A stretch of DNA of 64,000 nt from Pelotomaculum_C sp050950345 (GTDB lineage Bacteria > Bacillota > Desulfotomaculia > Desulfotomaculales > Pelotomaculaceae): NCBI GenBank assembly GCA_050950345.1, contig JBMNHK010000007.1:310001-374000 (forward strand), written 5' to 3'. Below are positions 17,087-26,460 of the stretch, piece by piece (position 1 is the first letter of the stretch; each line of letters starts with the position of its first letter). The position numbers were made by a program, and so were the translations under genes. The notes below the pieces were generated by a model. The model was not told the DNA's origin. It was given only the letters and a program-made list of their open reading frames with translations, and searched no databases.

Positions 17087-19282
17087 ATGATGGAAGAAAT
17101 GAAATGCCCGGTGACAGGTAAAACGGGAAAAACCGTATCCGGCGGAGGCGCCTCGAACAGGGACTGGTGGCCGGACAGGCTGAACCTGAAAATCCTGCAT
17201 CAGAACTCAAGCTTGAGTAATCCGATGGGGGCAGACTTCAAGTATTCTGAAGAATTTAAGAAACTCGACCTTGACGCAATAAAAAAAGACCTGTATGCGC
17301 TGATGACAGACTCACAAGAATGGTGGCCGGCAGATTATGGTCACTATGGACCTCTCTTCATCCGGATGGCATGGCATAGTGCAGGCACATATAGAATGGG
17401 TGATGGCCGCGGCGGAGCTGGAGACGGGACTCAGCGGTTTGCGCCGCTTAATAGCTGGCCGGACAATGTTAACCTGGACAAAGCACGCCGTTTGCTTTGG
17501 CCGGTAAAAAAGAAATATGGCAAGAAAATATCCTGGGCAGATCTTATGATCCTCGCAGGTAACTGCGCTCTGGAATCTATGGGCGTTAAGACGTTCGGCT
17601 TTGCTGGCGGCCGCGAGGATGTTTGGGAACCGCAAGAAGACGTTTACTGGGGCTCTGAGTCGGAGTGGCTTGGTGACAAGCGCTACTCAGGTGAACGGGA
17701 TCTGGAAAATCCTCTTGCCGCTGTTCAAATGGGCTTGATTTACGTGAACCCGGAAGGCCCAAATGGAATGCCTGACGCAGTCGCTGCCGGCCGCGATGTT
17801 AGAGAAACCTTTGCCCGCATGGCCATGAACGATGAGGAGACGGTAGCGCTCATAGCAGGCGGTCACACCTTCGGCAAATGCCACGGTGCCGGGCCTGCGA
17901 CCCATGTAGGCCCGGAACCGGAAGCCGCCCCTATTGAGCAAATGGGACTTGGCTGGCAGAGCAGCTTCGGCAGCGGCAAAGGCGGGGATGCGATTGGCAG
18001 CGGCATTGAAGGTGCCTGGAAGCCCAATCCGACCAAATGGGACATGGGATATTTGCACACGCTGTTTAAATACGACTGGAATTTGGTGAAGAGTCCGGCC
18101 GGCGCTTTCCAGTGGGTTCCATCTGATCCGGCCGCCGCAAATACCGTGCAGGATGCCCATGACCCGGACAAGAGACACCCGCCTATGATGACTACAGCAG
18201 ACCTCTCACTGAGGATGGACCCGGTTTATGGTCCGATTGCAAAGCGCTTCCGGGATAACCCTGCGGAGTTTGCGGATGCTTTTGCCCGTGCCTGGTTCAA
18301 ACTGACTCACCGCGATATGGGCCCCCGTTCACGCTATCTTGGCCCTGAGGTTCCAGCTGAGGAACTGATCTGGCAGGATCCTGTGCCTGCAGTTGATCAT
18401 GAATTGATTAATGAAGAGGATATTGCCGGCCTTAAGCGCAAAATACTGCATGCAGGGTTGTCTGTTTCCCAGCTTGTATCAACGGCCTGGGCATCAGCAT
18501 CGACCTTCCGCGGTTCCGACAAGCGCGGCGGGGCAAACGGCGCCCGTATCCGTCTGGCGCCTCAAAAGGATTGGGAAGTCAATCAGCCGGAGCAATTGAA
18601 CAAGGTATTGCAGGTTTTGGAGAAAATCCAATCTGAATACAACGGCAGCCAGTCCGCTAACAAGAAAGTATCTTTGGCCGACCTGATCGTCCTGGGCGGA
18701 TGTGCAGGCATCGAGCAGGCTGCAAAAAATGCCGGCATAAACATAACCGTTCCGTTTAAGCCCGGACGCACGGATGCCTTGCCGGAGCAGACAGATGTGC
18801 AATCCTTTGCTGTCCTTGAGCCGAAAGCAGATGGGTTCCGCAATTACCAAAAAGCCAAGTTTTCAGTACCAGCTGAGGAACTTCTGGTTGACCGGGCCCA
18901 GCTATTAACCTTGACCGCTCCAGAAATGACGGTTCTGCTGGGCGGCATGCGCGTCCTGAATACCAATTACGGCCAGTCGCAGCACGGCGTATTCACCAAG
19001 AGGCCTGAGGCCCTTACAAACGATTTCTTTGTGAACCTGCTTGATATGGGCACAGTATGGAAGCCGGTTTCAGAAGATAGAGATGTGTTCGAGGGTTATG
19101 AGCGCGCCACAGGCGAATTCAAATGGACCGGAACACGGGTCGATTTGATTTTCGGTTCAAACTCCGAGCTCCGTGCCATTGCGGAAGTCTATGCAAGCGA
19201 TGACGCCCAGGAAAAATTTGTCCAGGATTTCGTGTCCGCCTGGAATAAGGTTATGAATGCAGATCGTTTTGATCTTGCTTGA
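17087..19282 (+). CDS. katG: Catalase-peroxidase KatG
   Basis: Bifunctional haem enzyme removing hydrogen peroxide; 731 residues, the normal length of the two-domain form. The distal triad lies in RMAWHSAGTYR (Arg93, Trp96, His97), the Tyr of the Met-Tyr-Trp adduct in MGLIYVNPEGPNG, and the proximal His in AGGHTFGKCHG near residue 263. The degenerate C-terminal domain is present. ATG 17087 has GAGGGAGGG upstream; an ATG at 17045 would overlap the regulator. The closely linked PerR-like gene suggests peroxide induction. Confidence 0.97.
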   Translation: MMEEMKCPVTGKTGKTVSGGGASNRDWWPDRLNLKILHQNSSLSNPMGADFKYSEEFKKLDLDAIKKDLYALMTDSQEWWPADYGHYGPLFIRMAWHSAGTYRMGDGRGGAGDGTQRFAPLNSWPDNVNLDKARRLLWPVKKKYGKKISWADLMILAGNCALESMGVKTFGFAGGREDVWEPQEDVYWGSESEWLGDKRYSGERDLENPLAAVQMGLIYVNPEGPNGMPDAVAAGRDVRETFARMAMNDEETVALIAGGHTFGKCHGAGPATHVGPEPEAAPIEQMGLGWQSSFGSGKGGDAIGSGIEGAWKPNPTKWDMGYLHTLFKYDWNLVKSPAGAFQWVPSDPAAANTVQDAHDPDKRHPPMMTTADLSLRMDPVYGPIAKRFRDNPAEFADAFARAWFKLTHRDMGPRSRYLGPEVPAEELIWQDPVPAVDHELINEEDIAGLKRKILHAGLSVSQLVSTAWASASTFRGSDKRGGANGARIRLAPQKDWEVNQPEQLNKVLQVLEKIQSEYNGSQSANKKVSLADLIVLGGCAGIEQAAKNAGINITVPFKPGRTDALPEQTDVQSFAVLEPKADGFRNYQKAKFSVPAEELLVDRAQLLTLTAPEMTVLLGGMRVLNTNYGQSQHGVFTKRPEALTNDFFVNLLDMGTVWKPVSEDRDVFEGYERATGEFKWTGTRVDLIFGSNSELRAIAEVYASDDAQEKFVQDFVSAWNKVMNADRFDLA

Positions 19283-19312
19283 TCAACTAATTACAGTACA
19301 ATTTCTATAAAG

Positions 19313-19341
19313 CCTGGAGGGCGTCTATCATGCCCTCCAGG
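19313..19341 (+). terminator. Hairpin after katG
   Basis: A perfect 10-bp stem CCTGGAGGGC (19313-19322) pairs with GCCCTCCAGG (19332-19341). No T run follows, so termination is likely but not certain. The rest of the 228-base gap to rubrerythrin shows no gene. Confidence 0.55.
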
Positions 19342-19510
19342 TCTGCCGCCTTTGATGTATAAAGGGCTTTTTAAGCAGGAGGTACGCGTAAAAAAGGTAA
19401 TTCATATAGCCCCAATAAACGGGGTTGATAAATTATGAGTAAATGCAGGACCCGTTATAACTTTAACAAATGTAGTGAAAACTAATCAAGCCAGTTAAGG
19501 AGGAGAAAGA

Positions 19511-20005
19511 ATGAGTAAAGACAAGACCCTTGATAACCTGATGGAGGCATTTGCTGGAGAATCTCAAGCAAACAGAAAGTATTTGGCTTATTCCAGGCAA
19601 GCCGAGAAAGATGGCAAGCTCAATGCCGCAAAACTATTCAAGGCTGCAGCCGATGCTGAAACCTTGCATGCCTTAAAGCATTTTGAAGTTGCAGGTAAAA
19701 CCGGCTCAACAGCTGATAACCTTAAAGATGCTGTTGCGGGGGAAACCCACGAGTACAAGGATATGTATCCTGATTTTGTGAAGGAAGCTGAGACCGCCGG
19801 AAATAAAGCCGCAGCCAGGTCTTTTACCTTTGCGATGAAAGCGGAGGAGGTACATGCGAAGCTTTATCAGGAAGCATTAGATAACCTTGACCAGACCGGG
19901 GAGGTTTTCTATTATCTCTGTCCCGTCTGCGGCAACATCGAGAAATTCCGGCCTGAAAAATGCAGCATCTGTGGCGCTTCAGGGGATAAATTCATCGAGT
20001 ACTAA
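19511..20005 (+). CDS. rbr: Rubrerythrin
   Basis: NADH-linked peroxide reductase of anaerobes. The ferritin-like diiron domain (residues 1-130) carries the ligand motifs ESQANRKYL, DAETLHALKH, GETHEYKDMYP and AEEVHAKLY. A C-terminal rubredoxin-like domain follows (CPVCGNIE, CSICGA). 164 residues with ribosome site AGGAGGAGA. The unusual feature versus classic rubrerythrin is the shortened linker. It sits with katG and the PerR-like gene in an oxidative-stress group. Confidence 0.95.
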   Translation: MSKDKTLDNLMEAFAGESQANRKYLAYSRQAEKDGKLNAAKLFKAAADAETLHALKHFEVAGKTGSTADNLKDAVAGETHEYKDMYPDFVKEAETAGNKAAARSFTFAMKAEEVHAKLYQEALDNLDQTGEVFYYLCPVCGNIEKFRPEKCSICGASGDKFIEY

Positions 20006-20052
20006 TATCATCACCTGTAACAAACTCTAAAAATCCTAGGGAGGTAACAGAT

Positions 20053-20358
20053 ATGCCTGAATTTGGACATCCTTTTTCCGGCCTTGCCAAAGATCAAAAA
20101 ATTAGTGATCAGGAGCTGATTAGAGCAATTCGTTTTATGATTGCTGCGGAATATGAGGCAATTCAGCTTTACATGCAATTGGCTGAGTCGACAGATAACA
20201 AATTAGCAATTGAAGTGCTCAAGGATATCGCTGATGAGGAAAGAGTTCATGCGGGTGAGTTTTTAAGATTGCTGAAGGAACTTGATCCTGATGAAGAAAA
20301 GTTCTACGCTGAAGGGGCCGAAGAAGTGGAAGAAGAAATTGAGAAATTGAAGAAATAA
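20053..20358 (+). CDS. Small ferritin-like diiron protein
   Basis: 101 residues, two helices with EYEAIQLYMQLAE and DEERVHAGEFLRLL, i.e. Glu and ExxH ligands as in encapsulated-ferritin/rubrerythrin half-domains; it must dimerise to build a four-helix diiron site. The tail is very acidic and lysine-rich. Such proteins are often cargo of encapsulins, but no encapsulin gene is nearby. It lies 47 bases behind rubrerythrin and is probably in its operon; a terminator follows. Confidence 0.8.
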   Translation: MPEFGHPFSGLAKDQKISDQELIRAIRFMIAAEYEAIQLYMQLAESTDNKLAIEVLKDIADEERVHAGEFLRLLKELDPDEEKFYAEGAEEVEEEIEKLKK

Positions 20359-20385
20359 ATCCCGGTTAAAACGATGATTAAAGTG

Positions 20386-20434
20386 CACACCCCTATGCCC
20401 AAAGCATTGAACATGAGGCAAGGGGTGTGTTTTG
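20386..20434 (+). terminator. Terminator after the ferritin-like gene
   Basis: CACACCCCT (20386-20394) pairs with AGGGGTGTG (20421-20429), a 9-bp perfect stem, followed by TTTTG. Confidence 0.75.
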
Positions 20435-20600
20435 TATCCATCTGTTGTAGCTTCACCAAAATAGTATGAAAAAAATGAAGTTGAAAAAGTACCATCCAAC
20501 CATCATGTTATACCAGCATATGGCATTTGAATAAGTAATTTTATGGACGATGCTTGCAGCTAAGCGCACGCCAACAGTGGCGCCTTGCACGAAATACCCC

Positions 20601-22076
20601 CTAAAGGTTAAACTCCACCTGCACCCGGTCATCGCTGTAGATTTTAACCCCCTTGACCGTATTAACAACAATCTCCCGCCTTTCATCTTCGCTAGCCTTT
20701 TCCCATATGCGGGGGAAGTTTTGCAACAGCTCCATCAGCTCTTCCCCGTTTGTCTGCCGCTCGTTTTCTTCCTTGAGGCGGTTTTCCATATCAAGGATTT
20801 GTTTTTGCAGGAAGGACTTCCTGGCTCTTAATTCCTTGACCCTTTCCACCAGCTCATCCGGTTCAAGGGCCCCTTTTTCAAAGGCGTCATACCACTTCTC
20901 CAGTTTCTTTTCGATTGCGGCAAAGTCTTTTCTGGCCTGGTTTATTCCCTTGATCAAGGCTTTTTTATCGGTGTTAGCAGCCAGGGTTTCCTCAACGGCC
21001 TGCCGGAGTAAGCTGGTGTCATAACTGTAGCGGTATAGTTCCTCGATAACCTTTTTCTCTATCTCGTCGGCATGCTTATAGCCGCACTTGCAGTTTGGAT
21101 CCCGGATCATTTGTTTGTTGCCGGCCTTGTCCTGGCTGTAGCAAACATAATATTTGATAACCTTCTTCGGCGCCAGGCAGGGGTAGTTCTGCCAGACGTT
21201 TTTCACCCTCATCCGGGCGCCGCATTCACCGCACCAGATAATGCCGGATAGCAGGCCGGTATGTACGGCCGCCGCAGCCCTCACGGTCCCCCTGTTATGG
21301 ATCAGCGCCTGTACTTCATACCATTTCTCCAAATTAATAATCGCCTCGTGTTTGCCCTGGTAAAGGTTATCCTTATGGTTAACCATGCCGGCGTAAACAG
21401 GATTGGTCAGGATTTTCCGCACGCAGGTTTTATTCCATCTATCATCAGTAGGCCCGGGTACTCCCGAGCGCTCCAGTTCTTCCGCAATATAGCCGTAGCC
21501 CTGTTTTCCCGCCAGGTATCGCCCGTAAATCCAGCGCACTGTTTGTGCCTGCAGTTCGTCAATTTCCAGCCGTTTTGCTCCTGGGTTATAACGGTAGCCG
21601 TAAGGCGCCGGTCCACCCATAAAGCGCCCTTGCCTGGCTGACTCCTTTTTGGCCATGCGCACCCGCTCCACGATGGTTTCCCGCTCCAACTGGGCGAACA
21701 CGGCCATCATGCCCAGGGCGGCCTTGCCGAAGGGGGTGGTGGTGTCAAAGCTCTCCGTCACCGATTTAAACCCCACGCCGTTGGGCTCAAAGATATCTTC
21801 CAGGAGCATGAGCACATCCTTTTGCCGGCGGGAAAGCCGGTCCAGCTTTAATACCAGGACGTTATTGAATTTCTTCGCGCCGGCGTCCTCGATAAGCCGC
21901 TGTATGGCCGGCCTCTCCACGTCCTTGCCGCTGAAACCGTCGTCCACGTAGAAGTCATATACTTCCCAGCCCTGGGACTGGCAGTAGGCCAGCAGGCGGG
22001 ATTTTTGGGCAGGGATCGAGATGCCCTGCTCGGCTTGCTCGTCGGTTGAGACGCGGATATAGGCCGCTACAAGCAT
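20601..22076 (-). CDS. Large serine recombinase 1
   Basis: 491 residues: N-terminal resolvase catalytic domain (AAYIRVSTDEQ with nucleophile Ser10; DDGFSGKDVERPA; KLDRLSRRQKD; FGKAALGMMAVFAQLERE), then the recombinase domain (about 170-280), a zinc ribbon (IWCGECGARM and a later C-x-C pair NCKCGYK) and a long C-terminal coiled coil. This is the type that catalyses phage and skin-element integration/excision. It is a close paralogue of the recombinase at 41940-43412. Its coding strand matches the cotJ genes. Confidence 0.95.
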   Translation of the reverse strand: MLVAAYIRVSTDEQAEQGISIPAQKSRLLAYCQSQGWEVYDFYVDDGFSGKDVERPAIQRLIEDAGAKKFNNVLVLKLDRLSRRQKDVLMLLEDIFEPNGVGFKSVTESFDTTTPFGKAALGMMAVFAQLERETIVERVRMAKKESARQGRFMGGPAPYGYRYNPGAKRLEIDELQAQTVRWIYGRYLAGKQGYGYIAEELERSGVPGPTDDRWNKTCVRKILTNPVYAGMVNHKDNLYQGKHEAIINLEKWYEVQALIHNRGTVRAAAAVHTGLLSGIIWCGECGARMRVKNVWQNYPCLAPKKVIKYYVCYSQDKAGNKQMIRDPNCKCGYKHADEIEKKVIEELYRYSYDTSLLRQAVEETLAANTDKKALIKGINQARKDFAAIEKKLEKWYDAFEKGALEPDELVERVKELRARKSFLQKQILDMENRLKEENERQTNGEELMELLQNFPRIWEKASEDERREIVVNTVKGVKIYSDDRVQVEFNL

Positions 22077-22263
22077 GGTGGTACCTCAAAATGTTAGCAA
22101 ATATTTAACACTGTGTTCGGTTGTCAGAACCTACAGAATGTGATAACATACGTTACACAAGAAATTGTTTAAAAATCTTAAACACTGGTTAAGATACAAA
22201 TGTACGATTAGGGTCATTTTCATGGCCGCCCGCCCGTGACTTGTCACGAGGCGGTTTTAATTT

Positions 22264-23112
22264 TTATGGGAATATTTTCAACCCGGAGCCTTTATAATCT
22301 GGGTACCGGTAGAATTTATTCTCTATTGACTGAAAAGCACGGTCCTTTGTTCCTGTCTTACAAAATTTATATATGGGATAAGAAGTAAGGTCAGCTATCT
22401 CAAGACCAAAATAAGTAGTTTTTTCATCGCAGGACCATTTGGGATTAAAGTATATTCCTTTGATGCTTTTCAAGTCTTCTTTGGTGCAATACATAGTTCC
22501 GTGGTTTAAGATATGAATGCAGTGTTTCAATAAATTGCGGTCTTCTTTGGGACCCCTGGCTTCAAACACTATAGCCCCGGTTTTCCCACGCCTTCCTAAA
22601 AAATACTTTCCGTAACGCTCGAAAATAAAGTCAATAGCCAGTTGATAAGGGTGAGCTGGTTGAGTGTATTTTGAAGCTAATCCTTCCAGATCAACTGTTG
22701 CGGAAAAAACCATGTACTTGCTGCCACGCAAAAACTTACTTAAATCTTCTATAAACGATTCGTAATCAATTTCCGAAGGGCTAAAAGCACTACGTCGATT
22801 TCTAATCTCACTGGAATGAAAACATACACGTTTCATCCGGTTTCCTTTTTTATATAGAAAAAAGCCATCTTTCCAATAATTGTTTTTAAGTTCTATTATC
22901 TTTCTCCGGATTTCGGGAAAGTTTTCCCTGCTAATTGAGCAACCGGTTACCGTAAAATATCGATCGTCAATGGACATGCTTTTCCTCTCAGCAACAAGTT
23001 TTATTGCTAGCTTAATCTGCTTGGCATGATTGTTCTCATCCACAAAAAGAATATAATCAATATTTTCAGACCAGTTTTCTATTATGGCTGGACTTAACCA
23101 CCAGTGGTCCAA
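22264..23112 (-). CDS. DUF3800 domain protein
   Basis: 282 residues. It has the DUF3800 pattern: an N-terminal YILFVDENNH acidic strand, a central hydrophobic strand FTVTGCSI, a KYMVFSATVDLE segment and a C-terminal GLEIADLTSYPIYKF helix. The family has an RNase-H-like fold and is common in phages and mobile elements; its activity is unresolved. It lies between recombinase 1 and the repressor on the same strand and has lower GC than the recombinase. Confidence 0.7.
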   Translation of the reverse strand: MDHWWLSPAIIENWSENIDYILFVDENNHAKQIKLAIKLVAERKSMSIDDRYFTVTGCSISRENFPEIRRKIIELKNNYWKDGFFLYKKGNRMKRVCFHSSEIRNRRSAFSPSEIDYESFIEDLSKFLRGSKYMVFSATVDLEGLASKYTQPAHPYQLAIDFIFERYGKYFLGRRGKTGAIVFEARGPKEDRNLLKHCIHILNHGTMYCTKEDLKSIKGIYFNPKWSCDEKTTYFGLEIADLTSYPIYKFCKTGTKDRAFQSIENKFYRYPDYKGSGLKIFP

Positions 23113-23181
23113 TAAATAGCGCCCCCTGATAAGAAAATGCGTTTTGAAACTGTGGTTAAATTATTAATTTCATAATGAAAA

Positions 23182-23940
23182 CTACTCTCGTTTCCCCGCC
23201 AGCTTCTTTGCTAGCTCCACCTGCATCAAAACAAGCTCCTGGACCGCAGACGGGGTGATCCCGTAAGCTACCGCGCTTTCAATTACCTTATTCCACTCCT
23301 GTTGATGGGCTTCTTTGCAATATATGAATTCCCGGTACAGACTGACCGGCGGGGGGTCCTTCAGGATTTTAATAACATGGCCCTGGATGATATCGCCGGG
23401 CTTTAATTCAATGTCTTTGAATTCGGGGTTGGCGGCTCTTAGTACGACCCGCCCGTTATCCTGGATGTAGTATTTGAGCGTAGTTTCATCGCCATTTACG
23501 AGCGCCACGACTATTTGCCCCGTTAAGGCGTCATTGCCTTCCTTGCAGACGACGACATCGTTGTCGCTGATGCCCGCCCCGATCATCGAGTCGCCCCTTA
23601 CGCTTAAGGCAAAGTCGGCCTTGCTGGCCAGGTTCTCTGGTATGTCAATGTAACCGATGATATTCTGTTCTGAAAGCAGAGGTATGCCGGCCCGGATGTT
23701 GCCGATATGGGGAACACAATCCCCGGGGGTGTCCGGATGGTCTGCTTTTTCTATCGCGTGAATTATGGACATGCGTTGCTGCTGGGTAAGCGCCTGGCCG
23801 GCGGCGGTAATTTCCGCGTATTTGTCTTCCAACACGTTCAGCAAGTCAATTTTGGGTGCGTAGCCAGCCAGGTTCAAAAGCTCTTTATCCGGGAGGTTTA
23901 ACGCCCTGGCTAGTTTTATTACGGCCTCCTGCGACGGCAT
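23182..23940 (-). CDS. S24/LexA-type repressor, N-terminally truncated
   Basis: A CI-like phage repressor. The self-cleavage domain is intact: cleavage Ala-Gly in IRAGIP, nucleophile Ser in VRGDSMIGAGI and general-base Lys in GDETTLKYY. The HTH is cut. Upstream of ATG 23940 the frame reads GLDYSYISRIEKGY, the recognition helix of an XRE domain, but meets a TAA at about 24004 with no start in between. The protein from 23940 therefore keeps only the last HTH helix and probably cannot bind operators. A basic C-terminal extension of about 50 residues follows the peptidase domain. Confidence 0.8.
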   Translation of the reverse strand: MPSQEAVIKLARALNLPDKELLNLAGYAPKIDLLNVLEDKYAEITAAGQALTQQQRMSIIHAIEKADHPDTPGDCVPHIGNIRAGIPLLSEQNIIGYIDIPENLASKADFALSVRGDSMIGAGISDNDVVVCKEGNDALTGQIVVALVNGDETTLKYYIQDNGRVVLRAANPEFKDIELKPGDIIQGHVIKILKDPPPVSLYREFIYCKEAHQQEWNKVIESAVAYGITPSAVQELVLMQVELAKKLAGKRE

Positions 23941-23997
23941 GTATCCCTTTTCAATGCGGCTGATATAGCTGTAATCGAGGCCGGACAGTTCAGAGCC

Positions 23998-24183
23998 AAC
24001 TGGTTAAAAAACAACCTGCGGACACTGCAGGAAATAAGCATCCACGAGGCAGCTTTTAAGCTGCGGGATGGACCGAAGGGAGGAAAGGGCAATGGGTATG
24101 GCCTTAGCGCAGGCAAACAAAAGGCCAAACCCGGCTACCGGCCAGGCGAGGTTGACTGGGCCAGTGAGCCGGACACCCTCTAG
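23998..24183 (+). pseudogene. C-terminal remnant of a phage replication protein
   Basis: An open frame of about 61 codons without a start, reading NWLKNNLRTLQEIS and ending GEVDWASEPDTL. It starts exactly where the opposite-strand repressor loses its HTH, so a deletion has fused two divergent genes. Basic Gly/Lys-rich tails before a DnaC-type loader are usual for phage replication initiators; the identity is inferred. Confidence 0.4.
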
Positions 24184-24862
24184 GCGCAACTGCGGCATCA
24201 AAAGCTGCTGTATGGTCGAAATTACCGGGAAAGCAAGCCTTTGCGACGACGCAAACAAAGACTGCCCTGTTTTAAAGCACGCGTTTTACAAGAACCTGGA
24301 GCGGTGCGGCATCCACCGTCGCTTTTGGGACTGTAGCTTTTCCCGTATCGAAGAGGCCGGCGTCCCGGCAAGCGTTATGGCGTCCTACCGCAAGGTGCAG
24401 GAATACGCAAAAAACTTAAAAGAAAACGTCCAGGCAGGGCGCGGCCTGCTCCTTAAGGGCTCGGTCGGGACTATGAAAACCACCCTGGCCGTGGCCGTTT
24501 TACAGGAGTACCTCGGGCAGGAAGGAAGCGGTTTTTTCATCACCATGCCGGGGTTATTGGACAGCATTTTCACCCTCAAGGCCCAAAGCCAGGCCGCCTG
24601 GGCAAGCTTTGAGGCGCGGCTCAGGGAAACCCCGCTTCTGGTCCTGGACGACCTGGGCGCCGAGCACACCGAGGGCTGGGTCTTGACCAAAGTAGACGCA
24701 ATTATCGCTGAGCGTTACAACCGCCGCCTGCCGGCGATTGTCACCACCAACCTGACCGCGGGACAACTACGCGGCATCTACGCGGAGCGGTTGATCGACC
24801 GGTTGCGCTCCACCCTGCAGGTGGTCAACTTCAGCGGGCCCAGCCTGCGGCGGCAAGGGTAA
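24068..24862 (+). CDS. DnaC-like helicase loader ATPase
   Basis: AAA+ protein similar to DnaC/DnaI loaders that bring the replicative helicase to phage origins. Visible motifs: Walker A GSVGTMKTT (GxxGxxKT), Walker B LLVLDDLGAEH, sensor-1 IVTTNLT, and the arginine-rich end ERLIDRLRS. An N-terminal Cys-rich part (CDDANKDC, NLERCG) resembles the DnaI zinc region. The first 48 codons overlap the replication-protein remnant in another frame, so the real start may be ATG 24212 (MVEITGKASLC), although no clear ribosome site is seen. Confidence 0.8.
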   Translation: MDRREERAMGMALAQANKRPNPATGQARLTGPVSRTPSRRNCGIKSCCMVEITGKASLCDDANKDCPVLKHAFYKNLERCGIHRRFWDCSFSRIEEAGVPASVMASYRKVQEYAKNLKENVQAGRGLLLKGSVGTMKTTLAVAVLQEYLGQEGSGFFITMPGLLDSIFTLKAQSQAAWASFEARLRETPLLVLDDLGAEHTEGWVLTKVDAIIAERYNRRLPAIVTTNLTAGQLRGIYAERLIDRLRSTLQVVNFSGPSLRRQG

Positions 24863-25084
24863 GGCGCCCGCGAGACCTAGACCGTACCGGGCGGGCTTTG
24901 CCGCGAATGTCCGGCTAGCGAAAAGACCTTATTTTCCAGGAAGCGCTTTTACCTGCCGAAGGCCGCCCGGTCTAAAACCGTGCTCTTTTAGTGCAGACAT
25001 GACTTTCAGCCGGCCAAAGGCTGGTACTAAAACCCTTCGGCTTTAGCCGGTTGATGTTTTAAGAATATGTGTGAGGAGGCGCCT

Positions 25085-25489
25085 ATGAGCGAAATAAAGA
25101 TTACCATACCGGGCCGGCCGGTGCCCAAAGGCCGGCCACGCATCGGTTACCGCGGCCGCAGCGTAATACTATACACCCCGCCGGAAACGGAAAACTACGA
25201 AAAAGGCGTAGCCCAGGTCGGAAAGCTGGCGTGTGAAAGCCCGGCGACCGGCCCGGTGGAAATGGAGATCGCCGTATATTTCAACCCGCAGGCCAAAGTA
25301 TACACCAAAGGCGGCCGTCGCCGCACTGGAACCCTGCCGGACCTGGACAATTGCGTCAAGTCAATCGTAGACGGGCTCAATAAGGTGGCTTATGTAGACG
25401 ACCGGCAGGTAACGCGCATCCTGGCCGAGCGCAAGTTTGACCGGGTGGAGCGGGCCGAAGTGTTGGTAAGGGAAGCGGAGCAAGGATAG
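25085..25489 (+). CDS. rusA: RusA-family Holliday junction resolvase
   Basis: 134 residues. IPGRPVPKGRPR at the start and PDLDNCVKSIVDGLNKVAYVDDRQV carry the Asp residues that bind catalytic magnesium in RusA. Phage RusA resolves junctions during phage recombination. ATG 25085 has GAGGAGG at 25073-25079. It follows the DnaC-like gene after a 220-base GC-rich spacer without a visible gene. Confidence 0.92.
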   Translation: MSEIKITIPGRPVPKGRPRIGYRGRSVILYTPPETENYEKGVAQVGKLACESPATGPVEMEIAVYFNPQAKVYTKGGRRRTGTLPDLDNCVKSIVDGLNKVAYVDDRQVTRILAERKFDRVERAEVLVREAEQG

Positions 25490-25663
25490 ATGCAGGGAGC
25501 AGTCACTTGCCGCTGTGTGTTCCGGCGGGTAGATGAGACCGGCGAGTGCTGGGCCAGATGCCCAAAAAGAGTGACAAGCTGTGCCGAGTGTGGGCTGGGA
25601 GGAAGGCAGTTTAAGCCGGCCGGGAAGCTGAAAAAATTCCGAAAAAATGGTAAAATGAGATAA
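25490..25663 (+). CDS. Small Cys-rich protein (57 aa)
   Basis: A 57-residue frame that starts directly after the rusA stop. Six cysteines pair as CRC, C...C and CAEC, suggesting a zinc knuckle; the C-terminus is strongly basic (KLKKFRKNGKMR). Such short zinc-ribbon proteins are usual in phage early regions. Coupled translation from rusA is likely. Confidence 0.55.
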   Translation: MQGAVTCRCVFRRVDETGECWARCPKRVTSCAECGLGGRQFKPAGKLKKFRKNGKMR

Positions 25664-25673
25664 GGAGAAAGCC

Positions 25674-26045
25674 ATGAGAAAAGCTGATTTTAAGGCGAAG
25701 GTAAAGAAAATCGAAATAGTCAACCGGGTGCTGACAGAAGGCTGGGCGCAGTCCATCCGGATAATCCTGGAAGATATCGAACTAACTGACGAGAACCTTT
25801 TGGAACTGAAGCAATTCAAGCCCAATGAGCAGGTGCTTGTAGAACTGAGCCCAGTCCAGGTAAACCTGCTCGAATTTGAGGCTAAAAAGCAGGCCGCGGC
25901 AAGTATAGGGCCAGGCAACCAGGAATTGCTCGGGAGTGACAGCATGGACATCGGGGAAAAAGAGTTTATGAGCTTTATCGAAGGGGACGAGCCCTTGAAG
26001 GAAAACGAGAGGGTGGAAAAGGAGTGGGTGTTTGGTGCAGGTTAA
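25674..26045 (+). CDS. Hypothetical phage-type protein (123 aa)
   Basis: Not recognised. Basic N-terminus (MRKADFKAKVKKIEIV), a strand-rich middle (RIILEDIELTDENLLELKQF, VLVELSPVQVNL) and an acidic tail. Ribosome site AAGGAGA 6 bases before ATG. It is co-oriented in the rusA group and overlaps the next gene by 14 bases, as phage genes do. Confidence 0.65.
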   Translation: MRKADFKAKVKKIEIVNRVLTEGWAQSIRIILEDIELTDENLLELKQFKPNEQVLVELSPVQVNLLEFEAKKQAAASIGPGNQELLGSDSMDIGEKEFMSFIEGDEPLKENERVEKEWVFGAG

Positions 26046-26418
26046 GTTAACGGGGGAAGAAAAAAAGACGATTTTAAACGCGCTCAGTATTGCCCGCATA
26101 TTCTACGAAAAGACGAAAAGAAAAGAAGAGTATTTTCAAGTAGAGGACCTGTTTGAACTACTCTTTTTTGAGAAGGAAATCACGGTGAGCTTAAGCGAGC
26201 AGGATGTAACCTGTTATCTAGAAGATGCCAAAAGGCTGGATACGATCCTAAAAGAAAGGGAAGCCCGGGTAAGTGCCCCGGAAGGGGGCTGCCGGGTTTA
26301 CCAGTTTAGGGCGATGCCGGAAGGGCCTGATGACCCCGATGACCCGGACGAGGTTGCGGCGGATAGGTATTTTAGCGTCAAGATGAAGGAGATAGCGAAG
26401 GAGCACCCGGAAATCTAA
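26032..26418 (+). CDS. Hypothetical protein (128 aa)
   Basis: Not recognised. Helical and acidic, with a DDPDDPDE repeat near residue 105. It starts with GTG inside the end of the preceding gene, in a different frame, with GTGGAAAAGGAG before it. Confidence 0.6.
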   Translation: MVQVKLTGEEKKTILNALSIARIFYEKTKRKEEYFQVEDLFELLFFEKEITVSLSEQDVTCYLEDAKRLDTILKEREARVSAPEGGCRVYQFRAMPEGPDDPDDPDEVAADRYFSVKMKEIAKEHPEI

Positions 26419-26460
26419 GGTAGTCTTATTAATGATTCACTAAAAAGGAGGCAAGCTAGT

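Noticed and set aside
20053..20358. Encapsulin cargo system
   Set aside because: The ferritin-like protein fits, but no encapsulin shell gene lies within the window.
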